Positions 27,001 through 35,575 are shown, counted from the first letter of the stretch. The stretch is 59,310 bases of DNA from an uncultured Pseudokineococcus sp. (GCF_947495735.1 NZ_CANMAA010000018.1:1-59310); one strand, 5' to 3'. A program made the numbers and translations. The notes: generated by a model not told the origin, from the sequence alone.

Positions 27001-27654
27001 CCCGGCGTCCAGCAGCGCGACGGCCTCCGCGCCACCCGGCACGTCCTGCGGCCCCACGGCGAAGGGGGTGCGCAGCACCGGCAGCGAGGCGCCGCGGCGG
27101 CCGACCTCCGCGGCCAGCTCCCCGCCCGCCTCCTCCGCCGCCTCGTGCAGGAGCGCGGCAGCCCGGGCCCGGTCGAAGGCGACGCCCCCGGCCGCGGTGA
27201 GCAGCGCCGGCGCGTCGCTGACGCCGAGCACGGCCGTGAACCCGACCCCGAAGCGCCCGACGACGCCCTCCGGAGGGAGGTGCGCCCCGCCCGGGGCGCC
27301 CGCGGGCTGGGGTCGCTTGGTCGAGGCCCGCAGGCCCGAGAGCGCCCGCACGCCCGCCGCGTCGAGCGGGGCACCGGAGCTGGCGGCCAGCAGGACGGGC
27401 GGGGACGACGGCGCGGCGGGGAGCAGCCGCAGCAGCAGCCGCCCCCGGCCGGCCTCGCGCCCGCGGACGGCGGCGTCCGCGGCGTTCTGGGCCAGCTCGA
27501 CGAGCACGCGGTCGCGGTAGCCCCCGCGCGCCAGCTCCTCCTCGGCGTTGGCGTCCTCGCGCAGCCGGTCGGGAGCCGCCGCCCAGGCGGCGAGCGCGCG
27601 GCCCGCGAGGGCCTCGCAGCCGAACGGGTCGGCGCCGACGGGGCCGGGCGCCAC
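24007..27654 (-). CDS. Sacsin-like GHKL ATPase domain protein
   Basis: A 1215-residue protein. The N-terminal 200 residues are a GHKL (Hsp90/sacsin-type) ATP-binding fold: N-box VLVELAQNAADAA near residue 50 and G-box GRFGVGFTAVLG near 140. The large remainder is Ala/Leu/Asp-rich without recognised domains. It includes a short repeat tract (ATWGD/ATEDD units) from a 15-bp tandem repeat near 26005-26070. Actinobacteria commonly carry this protein beside DUF3027 and a cold-shock protein; its role is unknown, and a chaperone-like or signalling ATPase is inference. The GTG at 27654 was chosen because it starts 14 bp after the DUF3027 stop. Confidence 0.8.
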   Translation of the reverse strand: MAPGPVGADPFGCEALAGRALAAWAAAPDRLREDANAEEELARGGYRDRVLVELAQNAADAAVRGREAGRGRLLLRLLPAAPSSPPVLLAASSGAPLDAAGVRALSGLRASTKRPQPAGAPGGAHLPPEGVVGRFGVGFTAVLGVSDAPALLTAAGGVAFDRARAAALLHEAAEEAGGELAAEVGRRGASLPVLRTPFAVGPQDVPGGAEAVALLDAGWSTVVALPLREAAVDGVVRLLDAVDDPLLLALPALGEVVLERSGAPARVLRDVAERWVVVRRTGTHAPAVLAGRPAEEQADPRWSLAWALPRRLAPLDPLAAALGSAPVAAAGEGVLLAPTPTDEPLPWPAVLVAGLPLEPTRRHVEPGPAAAAVLREAGAAYADLLGLVAAERTAGDDEDEGLPDPLDLVPVGPSAGWVDTALRRVLDEVLPDVPLLVPAAGGAGRLLPGARALALEDGGTPPDADALAALAAAEPALVAAPRRHRAALEVLGVGRLALADLVDGWPLPAPGEDLGGVPSPGAAEADDVATWHDATEDDATWGDATWGDATGDDQDGAAGEPGAGLARWRALAAALAPLALDQRAREALAGLPVPLAGGRWVRGCRGALLAGPAAVDVVGGTGAADRAVAALLAEHGLRLIDPRAGADPAAAALLERLGAVPAGPAALLDDPATAGAVRAVAEALAEDDLDDLVEGLGAGSPANRAEPADPDDVVDALAAAVLGWVTADGADELPAGPAPVGVVPGARAWLLDLPLRDDGDELAPAASLVLPGSPAAAFFDPDEVAPLAADLLERWSASALVAVGVTGSAGVLLWDEVDLDDPPEELVDAAPGWLDAAEEVAQGAGGWVADEVALVRDLDLVAPEEDDDDGTGGASGVVAVLAAALEGPRAAAVLRPRLRLRGPGGETAVVASPTAVVLAEVLRPGTPDDRGAACADPDAPPALRALLPAPPPGGAALPPGWRAATGVVAGWEDLDAGAWAAVLDPPSVPGGPAGTAALLGAWRALAERVADAGAAGPVVLDVPERLACLAADGTAVRREEPRVVDDPFAAAHPACGPALLVPRGTGELVAELLDLPLAADDLPGRVESTGRAVALPDAVRALLGLAGDPAAEEVRLVLHDALVVDGERVEAWVASAVSDREPATASAVDARGAGRALAWAAGAWSARSALTDLLLAAGLPAPAGPAPAWALLVDVALDAPSPVEVEVRVTQRPGS

Positions 27655-27668
27655 GGCCGTCCCGCCGG

Positions 27669-28439
27669 TCAGGCGACGGGGAGGACGTCGAGCACCTGGT
27701 CGTCGACGACCGGCGCGGGCACCTGCTCGCGGCGGACCTCGACGTCGGTCTCGCTGTGGGCGCCGCACCCGTGGTCGACGCTGACGACCGTGCCGTCCGA
27801 CGGCGACCAGCCGTTCGCGCAGACGCCGAAGACCTGGCGCATCGCGCCCGGCAGGGGCAGGAAGAAGCCGCAGCTGCCGCAGCCGGCGGCCGAGACGCGG
27901 GCGCTCTCGGCCCCGGGGCCGTGGTCGCCGTCGTACCAGCGCCGGGCGGCCTCGGCCCGGCCGTCGCGCGAGAGCACCCGTCGGCGCCCGAGGCCCAGCT
28001 CGTGCACCGCGACGGCGTCGACGTCCTCCTCGCCGGTGGCGGCGAAGCCGGCGACGAGGCGGTCGTCGTCCTCGAGCCGGGGCAGCACGTCCGTGGGACC
28101 GACGTCGCCCGGCTGGATCCGCTCGGCCCAGGGCAGCCAGGTCGGGGCGAGGACGGCGTCGTCGCCCGCCACGAGCTCGGCCTCGCAGACGGTGACGACG
28201 CGGGCGCGGGGCGCGCGCGCGACCGTCACGGCCCACCGCCAGCCGTGGTAGCCGGCTGCGGTGCAGGCGAAGTCGTGCGTCAGCAGGCGGTCGCCCTCGA
28301 CGCGGACGCCCAGGTGGTCGCCGACGAGGCCCTCACCGCGGGGGCCCAGGCCGGCGACCTGCTCCGCGGCCTCCCGGGCCAGGTCGACGGCACCGGCGAG
28401 CACGGCGTCGGAGGCCGGGGTGCGGCGGCGGGGGGGCAC
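27669..28439 (-). CDS. DUF3027 family protein
   Basis: A 256-residue actinobacterial DUF3027 protein of unknown function. The N-terminal part has HDFACTAAGYHGWRWAVTVAR and PTWLPWAERIQPGDVGPTDV. The C-terminal part is Cys-rich: CGSCGFFLPLPG, VCANGWSPSDG and DHGCGAHSE, spacing that suggests a zinc or other metal site. It lies between the cold-shock protein (3 bp) and the sacsin-like ATPase (14 bp), so the three are probably co-transcribed. Operon partners hint at nucleic-acid or stress biology; that is inference. Confidence 0.85.
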   Translation of the reverse strand: MPPRRRTPASDAVLAGAVDLAREAAEQVAGLGPRGEGLVGDHLGVRVEGDRLLTHDFACTAAGYHGWRWAVTVARAPRARVVTVCEAELVAGDDAVLAPTWLPWAERIQPGDVGPTDVLPRLEDDDRLVAGFAATGEEDVDAVAVHELGLGRRRVLSRDGRAEAARRWYDGDHGPGAESARVSAAGCGSCGFFLPLPGAMRQVFGVCANGWSPSDGTVVSVDHGCGAHSETDVEVRREQVPAPVVDDQVLDVLPVA

Positions 28440-28442
28440 GCC

Positions 28443-28823
28443 TCAGCCCTCCAGGTCGTCGGCGACGCGACGCAGGACGGTGGCCACCTTGCGCCCCGCG
28501 GAGCGGTCGGGGTAGCGCCCGCGGTGCAGCTGGTTGGAGACGTCGTCGAGCAGCCGGATGAGGTCCTCGACGATGACCGCCATGTCCTCGGCGCCCTTGC
28601 GCGTGCCGGCCACGACGGACGCCGGCGCCGCCACGACGCGGACCGAGAGCGCCTGCTTCCCGCGGCGCCCGTCCGCGACGCCGAACTCGACCTTCGCGCC
28701 GGGCGCGACCGTGCTGCCCGCGGGCAGCGCCGAGGCGTGCAGGAAGACCTCCTCGCCCTCCTCGGAGGCGATGAAGCCGAACCCGCGCTCGGCGTCGAAC
28801 CACTTGACCCTGCCTGTCGGCAC
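28443..28823 (-). CDS. cspB: Cold-shock-domain protein with C-terminal extension
   Basis: A 126-residue protein. Residues 1-65 form a cold-shock domain with RNP1 KWFDAERGFGFIA and RNP2-like VFLHASAL. The second half (MAVIVEDLIRLLDDVSNQLHRG and KVATVLRRVADDLEG) is predicted helical and typical of the longer actinobacterial form. It binds single-stranded RNA or DNA, acting as an RNA chaperone. The GTG at 28823 heads a probable operon with DUF3027 and the sacsin-like ATPase. The short canonical CspA is separate at 56199. Confidence 0.9.
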   Translation of the reverse strand: MPTGRVKWFDAERGFGFIASEEGEEVFLHASALPAGSTVAPGAKVEFGVADGRRGKQALSVRVVAAPASVVAGTRKGAEDMAVIVEDLIRLLDDVSNQLHRGRYPDRSAGRKVATVLRRVADDLEG

Positions 28824-28939
28824 CCTCGTCCGTCCTCGCGTCGTCCTGGGCCGGGCGGCTCCCCGCGGAGGGCGCCTGCGCCCCCCGCGGCGCGGAGGGC
28901 CGGCGACCCCGGGCGGGCCCGCTCCGGCGTGCACCCGCC

Positions 28940-28945
28940 AGGCTA
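28940..28945 (-). promoter_or_regulatory. Candidate -10 box of the cold-shock operon
   Basis: Minus-strand TAGCCT (in GGTTAGCCTGGC) lies about 117 nt upstream of the GTG at 28823, leaving a leader of about 110 nt, as is common for cold-shock genes. No clear -35 is seen. Confidence 0.35.
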
Positions 28946-29001
28946 ACCGCCCCGGGCCGCGGCGCGCCGCGCGGCGGGCCGGGCCGGGCCGCCCGACGGG
29001 C

Positions 29002-29007
29002 TAGCGT
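29002..29007 (+). promoter_or_regulatory. Candidate -10 box of the ATP-grasp/racemase operon
   Basis: TAGCGT lies 97 bp upstream of the ATG at 29104 and matches the box used before several other genes here. The intervening leader is about 90 nt, mostly C/G, with no clear structure. Confidence 0.35.
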
Positions 29008-29103
29008 CGCGGGCGCGCCCGCCGCCCCCGCGGCCGGCGCCGACCCGACCCGACCTGGCCGCACCGCCCCGCGAGCGCGGCCCACGAGCCCCGGAGCCAC
29101 CGC

Positions 29104-30459
29104 ATGCGCCGCCCGTCACCGCCCGCCCCGTCGCAGCCGCCGGTCCAGCCGGTGGTCCTCGGCGGGGACATCGGCGCCTACAGCCTGGCCCGCGCCGCGC
29201 ACGAGGCGTACGGGGTGCGCACGGTCGTCGTCTCCTCGGTGGCCACGGGGCCGGTGCGCCGCTCGAAGATCGTCGAGCACGTCGTGGTGCCGGGCGTCGA
29301 CGACCCCGCGGTCGCCGTCGCCGCGCTGCGCCGGGTCGCCGACGACCACCGGGCCACGGGCTCGTCCGCCCCGCTGCTGCTGCTGGGCAGCGCCGACCGC
29401 GCCGTCCGCCTGCTGGTCGAGAACCGCGCGCAGCTGGAGGACCGCTTCGTCCTGCCCTACGTCGGGCGCGACCTGCTGGACCGGATGACCGACAAGGAGG
29501 GCTTCGGCGCCGTGTGCGCCGAGCTGGGCATCCCCTCCCCGCGCACCGTCGTCGTCGACGTCCAGCGCGACGCGCGGGCCACCGGCGGCCCCGGGGTCGA
29601 CGTCGCCCGCACGGTCGGCGGCGGCGAGCCGCTGACCTTCCCCGTCATCGCCAAGGCCGCGAGCACGACGGCGTACGCCGAGGTGTCCTTCCCCGGCAAG
29701 CAGAAGGTCTTCACGGTCGCGGACGCCGCCGCGCTGGACGACCTCGTCGACGTCCTGGCCCGCGCGGGCTACCGGGGCGCCTTCCTCGTGCAGGACCTCG
29801 TCCCGGGCGACGACTCCGGCATGCGGATCCTCACCTGCTACAGCGACCGCACCGGGCGGGTGCGCTTCTCCGCCTTCGGCCGGGTGCTGCTCGAGGAGCA
29901 CACGCCCGGCGCGCTGGGCAACCCCGCCGGCATCATCACCGGCCGCGACGCGGAGGTCGCCGCGCAGGCCACCCGGCTGCTCGAGCACGTGGGCTGGACC
30001 GGCTACGCCAACTTCGACCTCAAGGTCGACCCGCGCGACGGGCGCGCGGTGTTCTTCGAGCTCAACCCCCGCCTCGGCCGCAGCAACTACTACGTCACCG
30101 CGGGCGGCCAGAACCCGATCGAGCTGTACGTGCGCGAGCACCTCCAGGGGCTGGACCCGCTGCCGCCGGGCGCGCCGGCCGAGCCCGACGAGGAGCGCCT
30201 CTACACGGTGCTGCCCCCGCGGCTGCTCCTGCGCTACGTCGCCGACCCGGCCCTGCGGGCGCGCGTGCGCCACCTCGTCCGCTCGGGCCGCGCGCTCGAC
30301 CCGCTGCGCTACGGCCCCGAGAGCGACCCGCGGCGGCTGGCCTACGTGGCGGCGGCGCACCTGAACCAGCACCGCAAGTTCCGCCGGCACTACCCGCTCG
30401 AGCGGGCGCGGGCGATCCGCGAGGAGGCCGAGGCCCTCACCCGGCGGGCGGGCGCGTGA
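29104..30459 (+). CDS. ATP-grasp carboxylate-amine ligase
   Basis: A 451-residue ATP-grasp ligase. After a Pro-rich N-terminus, VVLGGDIGAYSLARAAHEAYG resembles the pre-ATP-grasp domain. FPVIAKAASTTAYAEV supplies the ATP-binding lysine, FLVQDLVPGDDSGMRI the hinge, and FFELNPRLGRSNYY the Mg-binding Glu/Asn. It activates a carboxylate as acyl phosphate and joins it to an amine. It is coupled by GTGA overlap to an aspartate/glutamate-racemase homologue. That pairing resembles the D-aspartate ligase plus aspartate racemase of enterococcal peptidoglycan cross-bridges, so a D-amino-acid ligase is the best guess. Confidence 0.83.
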   Translation: MRRPSPPAPSQPPVQPVVLGGDIGAYSLARAAHEAYGVRTVVVSSVATGPVRRSKIVEHVVVPGVDDPAVAVAALRRVADDHRATGSSAPLLLLGSADRAVRLLVENRAQLEDRFVLPYVGRDLLDRMTDKEGFGAVCAELGIPSPRTVVVDVQRDARATGGPGVDVARTVGGGEPLTFPVIAKAASTTAYAEVSFPGKQKVFTVADAAALDDLVDVLARAGYRGAFLVQDLVPGDDSGMRILTCYSDRTGRVRFSAFGRVLLEEHTPGALGNPAGIITGRDAEVAAQATRLLEHVGWTGYANFDLKVDPRDGRAVFFELNPRLGRSNYYVTAGGQNPIELYVREHLQGLDPLPPGAPAEPDEERLYTVLPPRLLLRYVADPALRARVRHLVRSGRALDPLRYGPESDPRRLAYVAAAHLNQHRKFRRHYPLERARAIREEAEALTRRAGA

Positions 30460-31268
30460 GCGCCGACGCGGCCGGGCGGGCCGCCGAGCACCCCCTCGTC
30501 GGCGTCGTGGGCGGCGTCGGGCCGCTGGCGACCGTGAGCTTCCTCGACACCGTCGTCCGGCTGACCGAGGCCGACCGAGACCAGGACCACGTCGACCTGC
30601 TGGTCCTCCAGCACGCGAGCATCCCCGACCGGACCGCCCACATCCTCGGCGCGTCCGAGGAGGACCCCGGCCCCGTCATGGCCGAGGACGCCCGCCGCCT
30701 GGAGCGCTGGGGCGCGGGCTTCGTCGTCGTGCCCTGCAACACCGCCCACCACTACACCGCGCAGATCGCCGAGGCGGTGCGCATCCCGGTGGTCAGCATC
30801 GTCGGCGAGACGACGGCGGCCGCCGTGGCGCGTCGCCCCGGCCTGCGCGCCGCGGGCGTGCTGGCCACCGAGGGCACGGTGGCCGCGGGCGTCTACCAGC
30901 GCGCGCTCGAGGGCGCCGGCGTGCGCGCGCTCGTCCCCGGCGCCGCGGGCCAGGCCGTCGTCACCGGCGTCATCTACGACGGCGTGAAGGCCGGCGCGCC
31001 GGTGGACCTGGCGGGCCTGCTCGCCGTGGCCGAGCGCCTGCTCGCCGACGGCGCCGAGGTGGTGCTGCTCGGCTGCACCGAGCTCTCCGTCGTGGCCGAG
31101 GCCGCCGGGCTGCTGGACGACCCGCGCTTCGTCGACTCCCTCGACGCCCTGGCGCGCAGCACCATCACGCGGGCCGGCCACCGCCTGCGGGAGCACCGGG
31201 CGCCGAGCCCCGCGGCGGCCCCCACCCGGTCAGCGGACGTCGACGCCGACCGGGTCACCGAGCGCTGA
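30456..31268 (+). CDS. Aspartate/glutamate racemase family protein
   Basis: A 270-residue cofactor-independent amino-acid racemase. VGVVGGVGPLATVSFLD starts the fold. The two catalytic cysteines lie in VVPCNTAHHY (first half) and LLGCTELSVV (second half), and both are present, so it should be active. It interconverts L- and D-Asp or Glu. Its start overlaps the ATP-grasp stop, so D-amino acid made here probably feeds that ligase. MurI is less likely because the PCNTAHHY form is that of aspartate-racemase-type enzymes. The last 35 residues are a disordered tail. Confidence 0.87.
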   Translation: MSADAAGRAAEHPLVGVVGGVGPLATVSFLDTVVRLTEADRDQDHVDLLVLQHASIPDRTAHILGASEEDPGPVMAEDARRLERWGAGFVVVPCNTAHHYTAQIAEAVRIPVVSIVGETTAAAVARRPGLRAAGVLATEGTVAAGVYQRALEGAGVRALVPGAAGQAVVTGVIYDGVKAGAPVDLAGLLAVAERLLADGAEVVLLGCTELSVVAEAAGLLDDPRFVDSLDALARSTITRAGHRLREHRAPSPAAAPTRSADVDADRVTER

Positions 31269-31364
31269 CCCCCCGCACCTCGTCGGCACCCTGTCGCCCG
31301 GGACGCCCCCTCACGGCGAGATGCCGACGACGTGCCCGGCGGGGCCGGCGCCGACGGGCGGGGC

Positions 31365-31436
31365 CCTGGTGAGCCGGAGCCCTGGTGAGCCGGCCCTCTG
31401 GTGAGCCGGTCCCCGTGAGCCGGCTCTAGTGAGCGG
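31365..31436. repeat. Five GTGAGCC tandem units between convergent genes
   Basis: GTGAGCCGG-like units begin at 31369, 31385, 31401, 31415 and 31429, with spacings of 16, 16, 14 and 14 bp. They lie between the racemase stop and the HAD stop, and the last unit overlaps the HAD stop codon. No terminator hairpin is obvious; the tract may reflect slippage. Confidence 0.75.
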
Positions 31437-32109
31437 GCACCGCAGCGGTCCAGCGGGCCAGCCACGCGGGGAAGCCGCCGAGGTCGGCCAGCACCTCGTC
31501 GGCGCCCGCGAGGTGCTCAGGACCGTGCGCCCCGGTCGCCACGGCGACGGCGGTGGCACCGGCCGCGCGGGCGGCCTCGACGTCCGCGGGGTGGTCGCCC
31601 ACGTAGGCACCCGCCCCCTCGGCGCGCAGCGCGCCCGCCTTGGCGACGCCGAACAGGTCCCCCGCCACGGCGGCGACGAGGTCCTCCAGCCCCGCCCAGG
31701 CGAGGACGCGGCCCACGGCCTCCTGCCGCTTGGCGCTCACCACGACGACGCGGCCGCCGGCGTCGACCACGGCCTGCAGCGTCGCCCGCGCGTGCGGCAT
31801 GGGCCCCACCAGCGGGTGGCCGCCCTCGCCGTCCGGTCGGCGGTCCTGCGCGCGGTAGCGCGCCGCCACGTCCTCGACGAGCGCCGGGTCGGCGCCGACG
31901 GGCAGCAGCGCGGCCAGCGTCCCGGTCAGCGGCAGCCCGCGGGAGGCCTCCGCGACGGCCTCGTCGAAGGGCAGGCCGACCTCGGCGAGCGCCGCGCGCA
32001 GGCACGAGCTGATGCGGGGCCCCGAGTCGACGAGCGTCTGGTCGAGGTCGAAGCCCACGACGGGGGCGCTCGCCCCGTCCCGGACGGGGGCGGCCGCGTC
32101 GATCGTCAC
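31426..32109 (-). CDS. HAD-family hydrolase (phosphoglycolate-phosphatase-like)
   Basis: A 227-residue HAD phosphatase. Motif I is GFDLDQTLVDSG (both catalytic Asp present), motif II is VVVVSAKRQEAVG, and motif IV is AYVGDHPADVEAARAAGA. A helical cap lies between residues 20 and 90. The subfamily (Gph/PpaX-like) usually dephosphorylates 2-phosphoglycolate or other small phosphates; the substrate is not determinable. The GTG at 32109 follows a TACGCT box by 6 nt, so the mRNA is probably leaderless. The C-terminus borders a tandem repeat. Confidence 0.87.
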   Translation of the reverse strand: MTIDAAAPVRDGASAPVVGFDLDQTLVDSGPRISSCLRAALAEVGLPFDEAVAEASRGLPLTGTLAALLPVGADPALVEDVAARYRAQDRRPDGEGGHPLVGPMPHARATLQAVVDAGGRVVVVSAKRQEAVGRVLAWAGLEDLVAAVAGDLFGVAKAGALRAEGAGAYVGDHPADVEAARAAGATAVAVATGAHGPEHLAGADEVLADLGGFPAWLARWTAAVPAH

Positions 32110-32402
32110 CGGGGCAGCGTACGGAGCGGCCCGACGGCGCCGGACGAGCCCGGCCAGCAGCGGGAGCACAGACGTGGACAAAAGCCACGATCTGGGTCGA
32201 GTCGCGCGACGCTCGGTCACCTCCGATCCCGACGCGTGACGGCCCGGACCTCGCCGGCAGCCTTGACGTACGCCGGGAGCCGGGGTCCCATACCCCCGAG
32301 CGGGTGATGCAGAGCGTTCTGGTCGTCACCCGCAGTGCCGGCGTGCGCGCCGGCTGCCCCTCGCCGGCCCCGGCCGGTCCTCTCCCACCAGGAGGCTCCT
32401 CC

Positions 32403-35400
32403 GTGCACCCACGCCCCTCCCCGAGCGCGCGCTCCCGCCGCGCTGCGGCGACGCTCACCGGCCTCGGCCTGGTCGTCGCCACCGTCGGCGCCGTCGGCCC
32501 GGCCACCGCCGCACCGCTCGCCCCCGACACGGCAGCCCTGCAGTTCGAGGACGGCCGCTACGTCGTGACGCTGCTGCAGGAGCCGGCGGCCACCTACGAC
32601 GGCGGCGTGGCCGGCCTCGAGGCCACCAAGCCCGCCGAGGGCGAGAAGCTGGACGCCGAGAGCCCGGCGGTGCAGGAGTACCAGCAGTACCTGGAGGAGG
32701 AGCAGGCCGAGGTCGCGGACGTCGTCGACGCCGACGTCGAGTACCAGTACACGGCCGCGGTCAACGGCTTCTCGGCCGACCTCACCGCCGAGCAGGCCTC
32801 CGCGCTGTCCCTGCAGCGGGGCGTCGTCAGCGTCGAGCGCGACGTGGCGCTGGACGTGGACACCATCGACAGCCCCGAGTTCCTCGGCCTCTCCGGCGAG
32901 GACGGCGTGTGGGCGCAGCTCGGCGGGCCCGACGCCACCGGCGAGGGCGTCGTCGTCGGCGTCATCGACTCGGGCATCACCCCGGAGAACCCCTCCTTCG
33001 CCGGGGAGCCGGTCACCGGCACCCGTCCCGGCGGCGTGGGCAGCACGTTCCGCACCGCCAGCGGGAACATCGGCGTCGTCAAGGCCGACGGCGAGGTGTT
33101 CGAGGGCGAGTGCGAGGTCGGCGACACGTTCACCGCCGACCTGTGCAACAGCAAGCTCGTCTCGGCGCGCTACTTCGCCGACGGCTTCTCCAGCACCGTC
33201 GCCCCGGAGGACTACGCGGAGTTCGAGACGCTCTCGCCGCGCGACGGCGACGGCCACGGCACGCACACCGCCGGCACCGCCGCCGGCAACGACGGCGTGG
33301 AGATGGTCGTCGACGGCCGCAGCTTCGGCTCCGGCTCCGGCATGGCCCCGGGGGCGAAGGTCGCCTCCTACAAGGTCTGCTACTCCGACGTCGACCCCGA
33401 GACCGGCGGCTGCTACACCTCCGACTCGGTGGCGGCCATCGACCAGGCCGTGCTCGACGGCGTGGACGTCCTGAACTTCTCGATCTCCGGCTCCACGACG
33501 AGCTCCATCGGCGCGGTGGAGATGGCCTTCATGTCGGCCGCCTCGGCGGGCGTCTTCGTGGCGGCCTCGGCGGGCAACTCCGGCCCGGGCGCCTCGACGG
33601 TCGCGCACAACAGCCCGTGGCTGACCACGGTGGCCGCGAGCACGCACCACTACTTCTACGGCACCGTGCAGACCGGTGACGGCGAGCAGTACCGCGGCAT
33701 CTCCGTGACGGCGCCGCTGCCCGAGGGCGCTCCCGCCGTCCTCTCGACCGAGGTCGGCCTGGCCGGCGCGGCGCCGGCCGAGGTGGCCCTGTGCTACCCG
33801 GGCACGCTGGACCCGGCGCAGGTCGCGGGCACCGTCGTCGTCTGCGACCGCGGCGCGATCGCCCGCACCGAGAAGTCCCTCGCGGTGGAGCAGGCCGGCG
33901 GCGTCGGCATGGTGCTCGCCAACACGGTCCCCTCCAGCGTCGACGCCGACGTCCACTACGTGCCCACCGTGCACGTGGACGAGGTCGCCGGTGCCGCCGT
34001 CAAGGCGTACGTGGCCTCGGCGGAGGAGCCGACCATCGCGCTGCTCGAGGGCGACCAGACCGGCCAGGAGCCGCAGGCCGCCCCCGTCATCGCCGGCTTC
34101 TCGAGCCGCGGGCCCGCCGCCGCCCACAACGGCGACCTGCTCAAGCCCGACATCTCCGCCCCCGGCGTCAGCGTCCTCGCCGCCGTGGCCCCCGGCCCCA
34201 GCGGCGGGCGCGACTTCAACTTCCTCTCCGGCACCTCGATGTCGAGCCCGCACGTGGCCGGCCTCGGCGCGCTGATCCTCGGCGAGCGCCCGGAGTGGAG
34301 CCCGATGGCCGTCAAGTCGGCCATGATGACGACGGCCTACGACCTGGTGGACGAGGCCGGCGCGGGCGACACGAACCGCTTCAACGGCGGAGCCGGCCAC
34401 GTGGACCCGACCCGCTTCCTCGAGCCGGGCCTCGTCTACGAGTCCGACGTCGACGACTGGCTGTCCTTCCTCGAGCGCACCGAGGAGGTCGACTTCGAGA
34501 TCGACGGGATCGACCCGATCGACGACGCGTCGAACCTCAACCAGGCCTCCATCGCCGTCGGCGCGCTGGCCGGTCGCCAGACCGTCGAGCGCACCGTCAC
34601 CGCCACGACCCCGGGCGTCTACCGGGTGCAGGCGGACATGCCGGGCTTCGACGTCCGGGTGACGCCCCGCGTGCTCAACTTCACGAACGCCGGGCAGAGC
34701 AAGACCTTCAAGGTCAGCGTGTCCCGCACCTCGGCCCCGCTGGACCGGTTCGGCCAGGGCACGCTGACCTGGCAGGGCCGCGGCCTCTCGGTCCGCTCCC
34801 CGATCGTGGCCCAGCCCGTCAACGTCGCCGCCCCGACCGAGGTCTCCGCCTCGGTCGCCGACGGCTCGGTCAGCTTCGACGTCACCCCCGGCACCTCGGC
34901 GCCGGTCGACATCTCCGTCGACGGCTTCGTGCCGGGGACGCGCCAGCGCGGCGACGTCGTGGCGGGCTCGCCCATCGTCGCCGGCAACCCCTCGACGGAC
35001 CTGGTCACGGTCGAGGTGCCCGCGGGCACCAGCGTCGCCCGGATGGACCTGACGGCGGGCGAGGGCGCGAGCGACCTCGACCTGTACGTCCTCGGCCCGA
35101 ACGGCCGCGAGGTCGGGCGCAGCGCCACGGGCGACCAGGACGAGCAGCTCACGCTGCGCGACCCGGCGCCGGGCACCTACCGGGTGCTGGTCCACGGCTA
35201 CTCCACGGCCCCGACGGGCGGCGCCTACACGCTGGACTCGTTCGTCGTGGCGGGCTCCGAGGGCAACGCCACCGCCACCCCCGACCCGCTCACCAACCGC
35301 CCGTCGTTCCCGCGGGAGCTGACGGTGCGCTGGGACGGGCTCCAGGAGGGCACCGCCTACCTGGGCGTCGTCCGGTACTCGGGCTCCTCGATCGAGACGG

Positions 35401-35417
35401 TCGTCTCGCTCGACTGA
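32403..35417 (+). CDS. Secreted subtilisin-like serine protease (S8) with PA domain
   Basis: A 1004-residue exported protease. The signal peptide (about 1-38) ends in PATAAP. An inhibitor I9-type propeptide (about 45-150: YVVTLLQEPAATYDGG) follows. The S8 domain has the full triad: Asp in VVGVIDSGITP, His in GDGHGTHTAGTAAG, Ser in SGTSMSSPHVAG. A PA insert (about 420-560) and a C-terminal fibronectin-III-like domain match cucumisin-type subtilases. A PPC-like domain ends the protein (LDLYVLGPNG). It degrades extracellular protein. The GTG at 32403 follows CCAGGAGG. The 290 bp upstream shows no further gene. Confidence 0.93.
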   Translation: MHPRPSPSARSRRAAATLTGLGLVVATVGAVGPATAAPLAPDTAALQFEDGRYVVTLLQEPAATYDGGVAGLEATKPAEGEKLDAESPAVQEYQQYLEEEQAEVADVVDADVEYQYTAAVNGFSADLTAEQASALSLQRGVVSVERDVALDVDTIDSPEFLGLSGEDGVWAQLGGPDATGEGVVVGVIDSGITPENPSFAGEPVTGTRPGGVGSTFRTASGNIGVVKADGEVFEGECEVGDTFTADLCNSKLVSARYFADGFSSTVAPEDYAEFETLSPRDGDGHGTHTAGTAAGNDGVEMVVDGRSFGSGSGMAPGAKVASYKVCYSDVDPETGGCYTSDSVAAIDQAVLDGVDVLNFSISGSTTSSIGAVEMAFMSAASAGVFVAASAGNSGPGASTVAHNSPWLTTVAASTHHYFYGTVQTGDGEQYRGISVTAPLPEGAPAVLSTEVGLAGAAPAEVALCYPGTLDPAQVAGTVVVCDRGAIARTEKSLAVEQAGGVGMVLANTVPSSVDADVHYVPTVHVDEVAGAAVKAYVASAEEPTIALLEGDQTGQEPQAAPVIAGFSSRGPAAAHNGDLLKPDISAPGVSVLAAVAPGPSGGRDFNFLSGTSMSSPHVAGLGALILGERPEWSPMAVKSAMMTTAYDLVDEAGAGDTNRFNGGAGHVDPTRFLEPGLVYESDVDDWLSFLERTEEVDFEIDGIDPIDDASNLNQASIAVGALAGRQTVERTVTATTPGVYRVQADMPGFDVRVTPRVLNFTNAGQSKTFKVSVSRTSAPLDRFGQGTLTWQGRGLSVRSPIVAQPVNVAAPTEVSASVADGSVSFDVTPGTSAPVDISVDGFVPGTRQRGDVVAGSPIVAGNPSTDLVTVEVPAGTSVARMDLTAGEGASDLDLYVLGPNGREVGRSATGDQDEQLTLRDPAPGTYRVLVHGYSTAPTGGAYTLDSFVVAGSEGNATATPDPLTNRPSFPRELTVRWDGLQEGTAYLGVVRYSGSSIETVVSLD

Positions 35418-35457
35418 CCCCCGCACTGCCCCCGGCCGACGGCCGGGACGCACGAGA

Positions 35458-35497
35458 CGACGGCCCGGTCCGAGCACCCGCTCGGGCCGGGCCGTCG
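35458..35497 (+). terminator. Terminator after the subtilase gene
   Basis: Arms 35458-35474 and 35481-35497 (CGACGGCCCGGTCCGAG against its inverse) form a 17-bp stem with one mismatch and the 6-nt loop CACCCG, 41 bp past the stop codon. Confidence 0.75.
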
Positions 35498-35575
35498 GCC
35501 GTCCGGCCCCCGCGCGCCCCGGCGCCCGACCGCCCCGACGTGCGGGCCCGTCACGCGCCGTGCCGCTCCCTCGCC

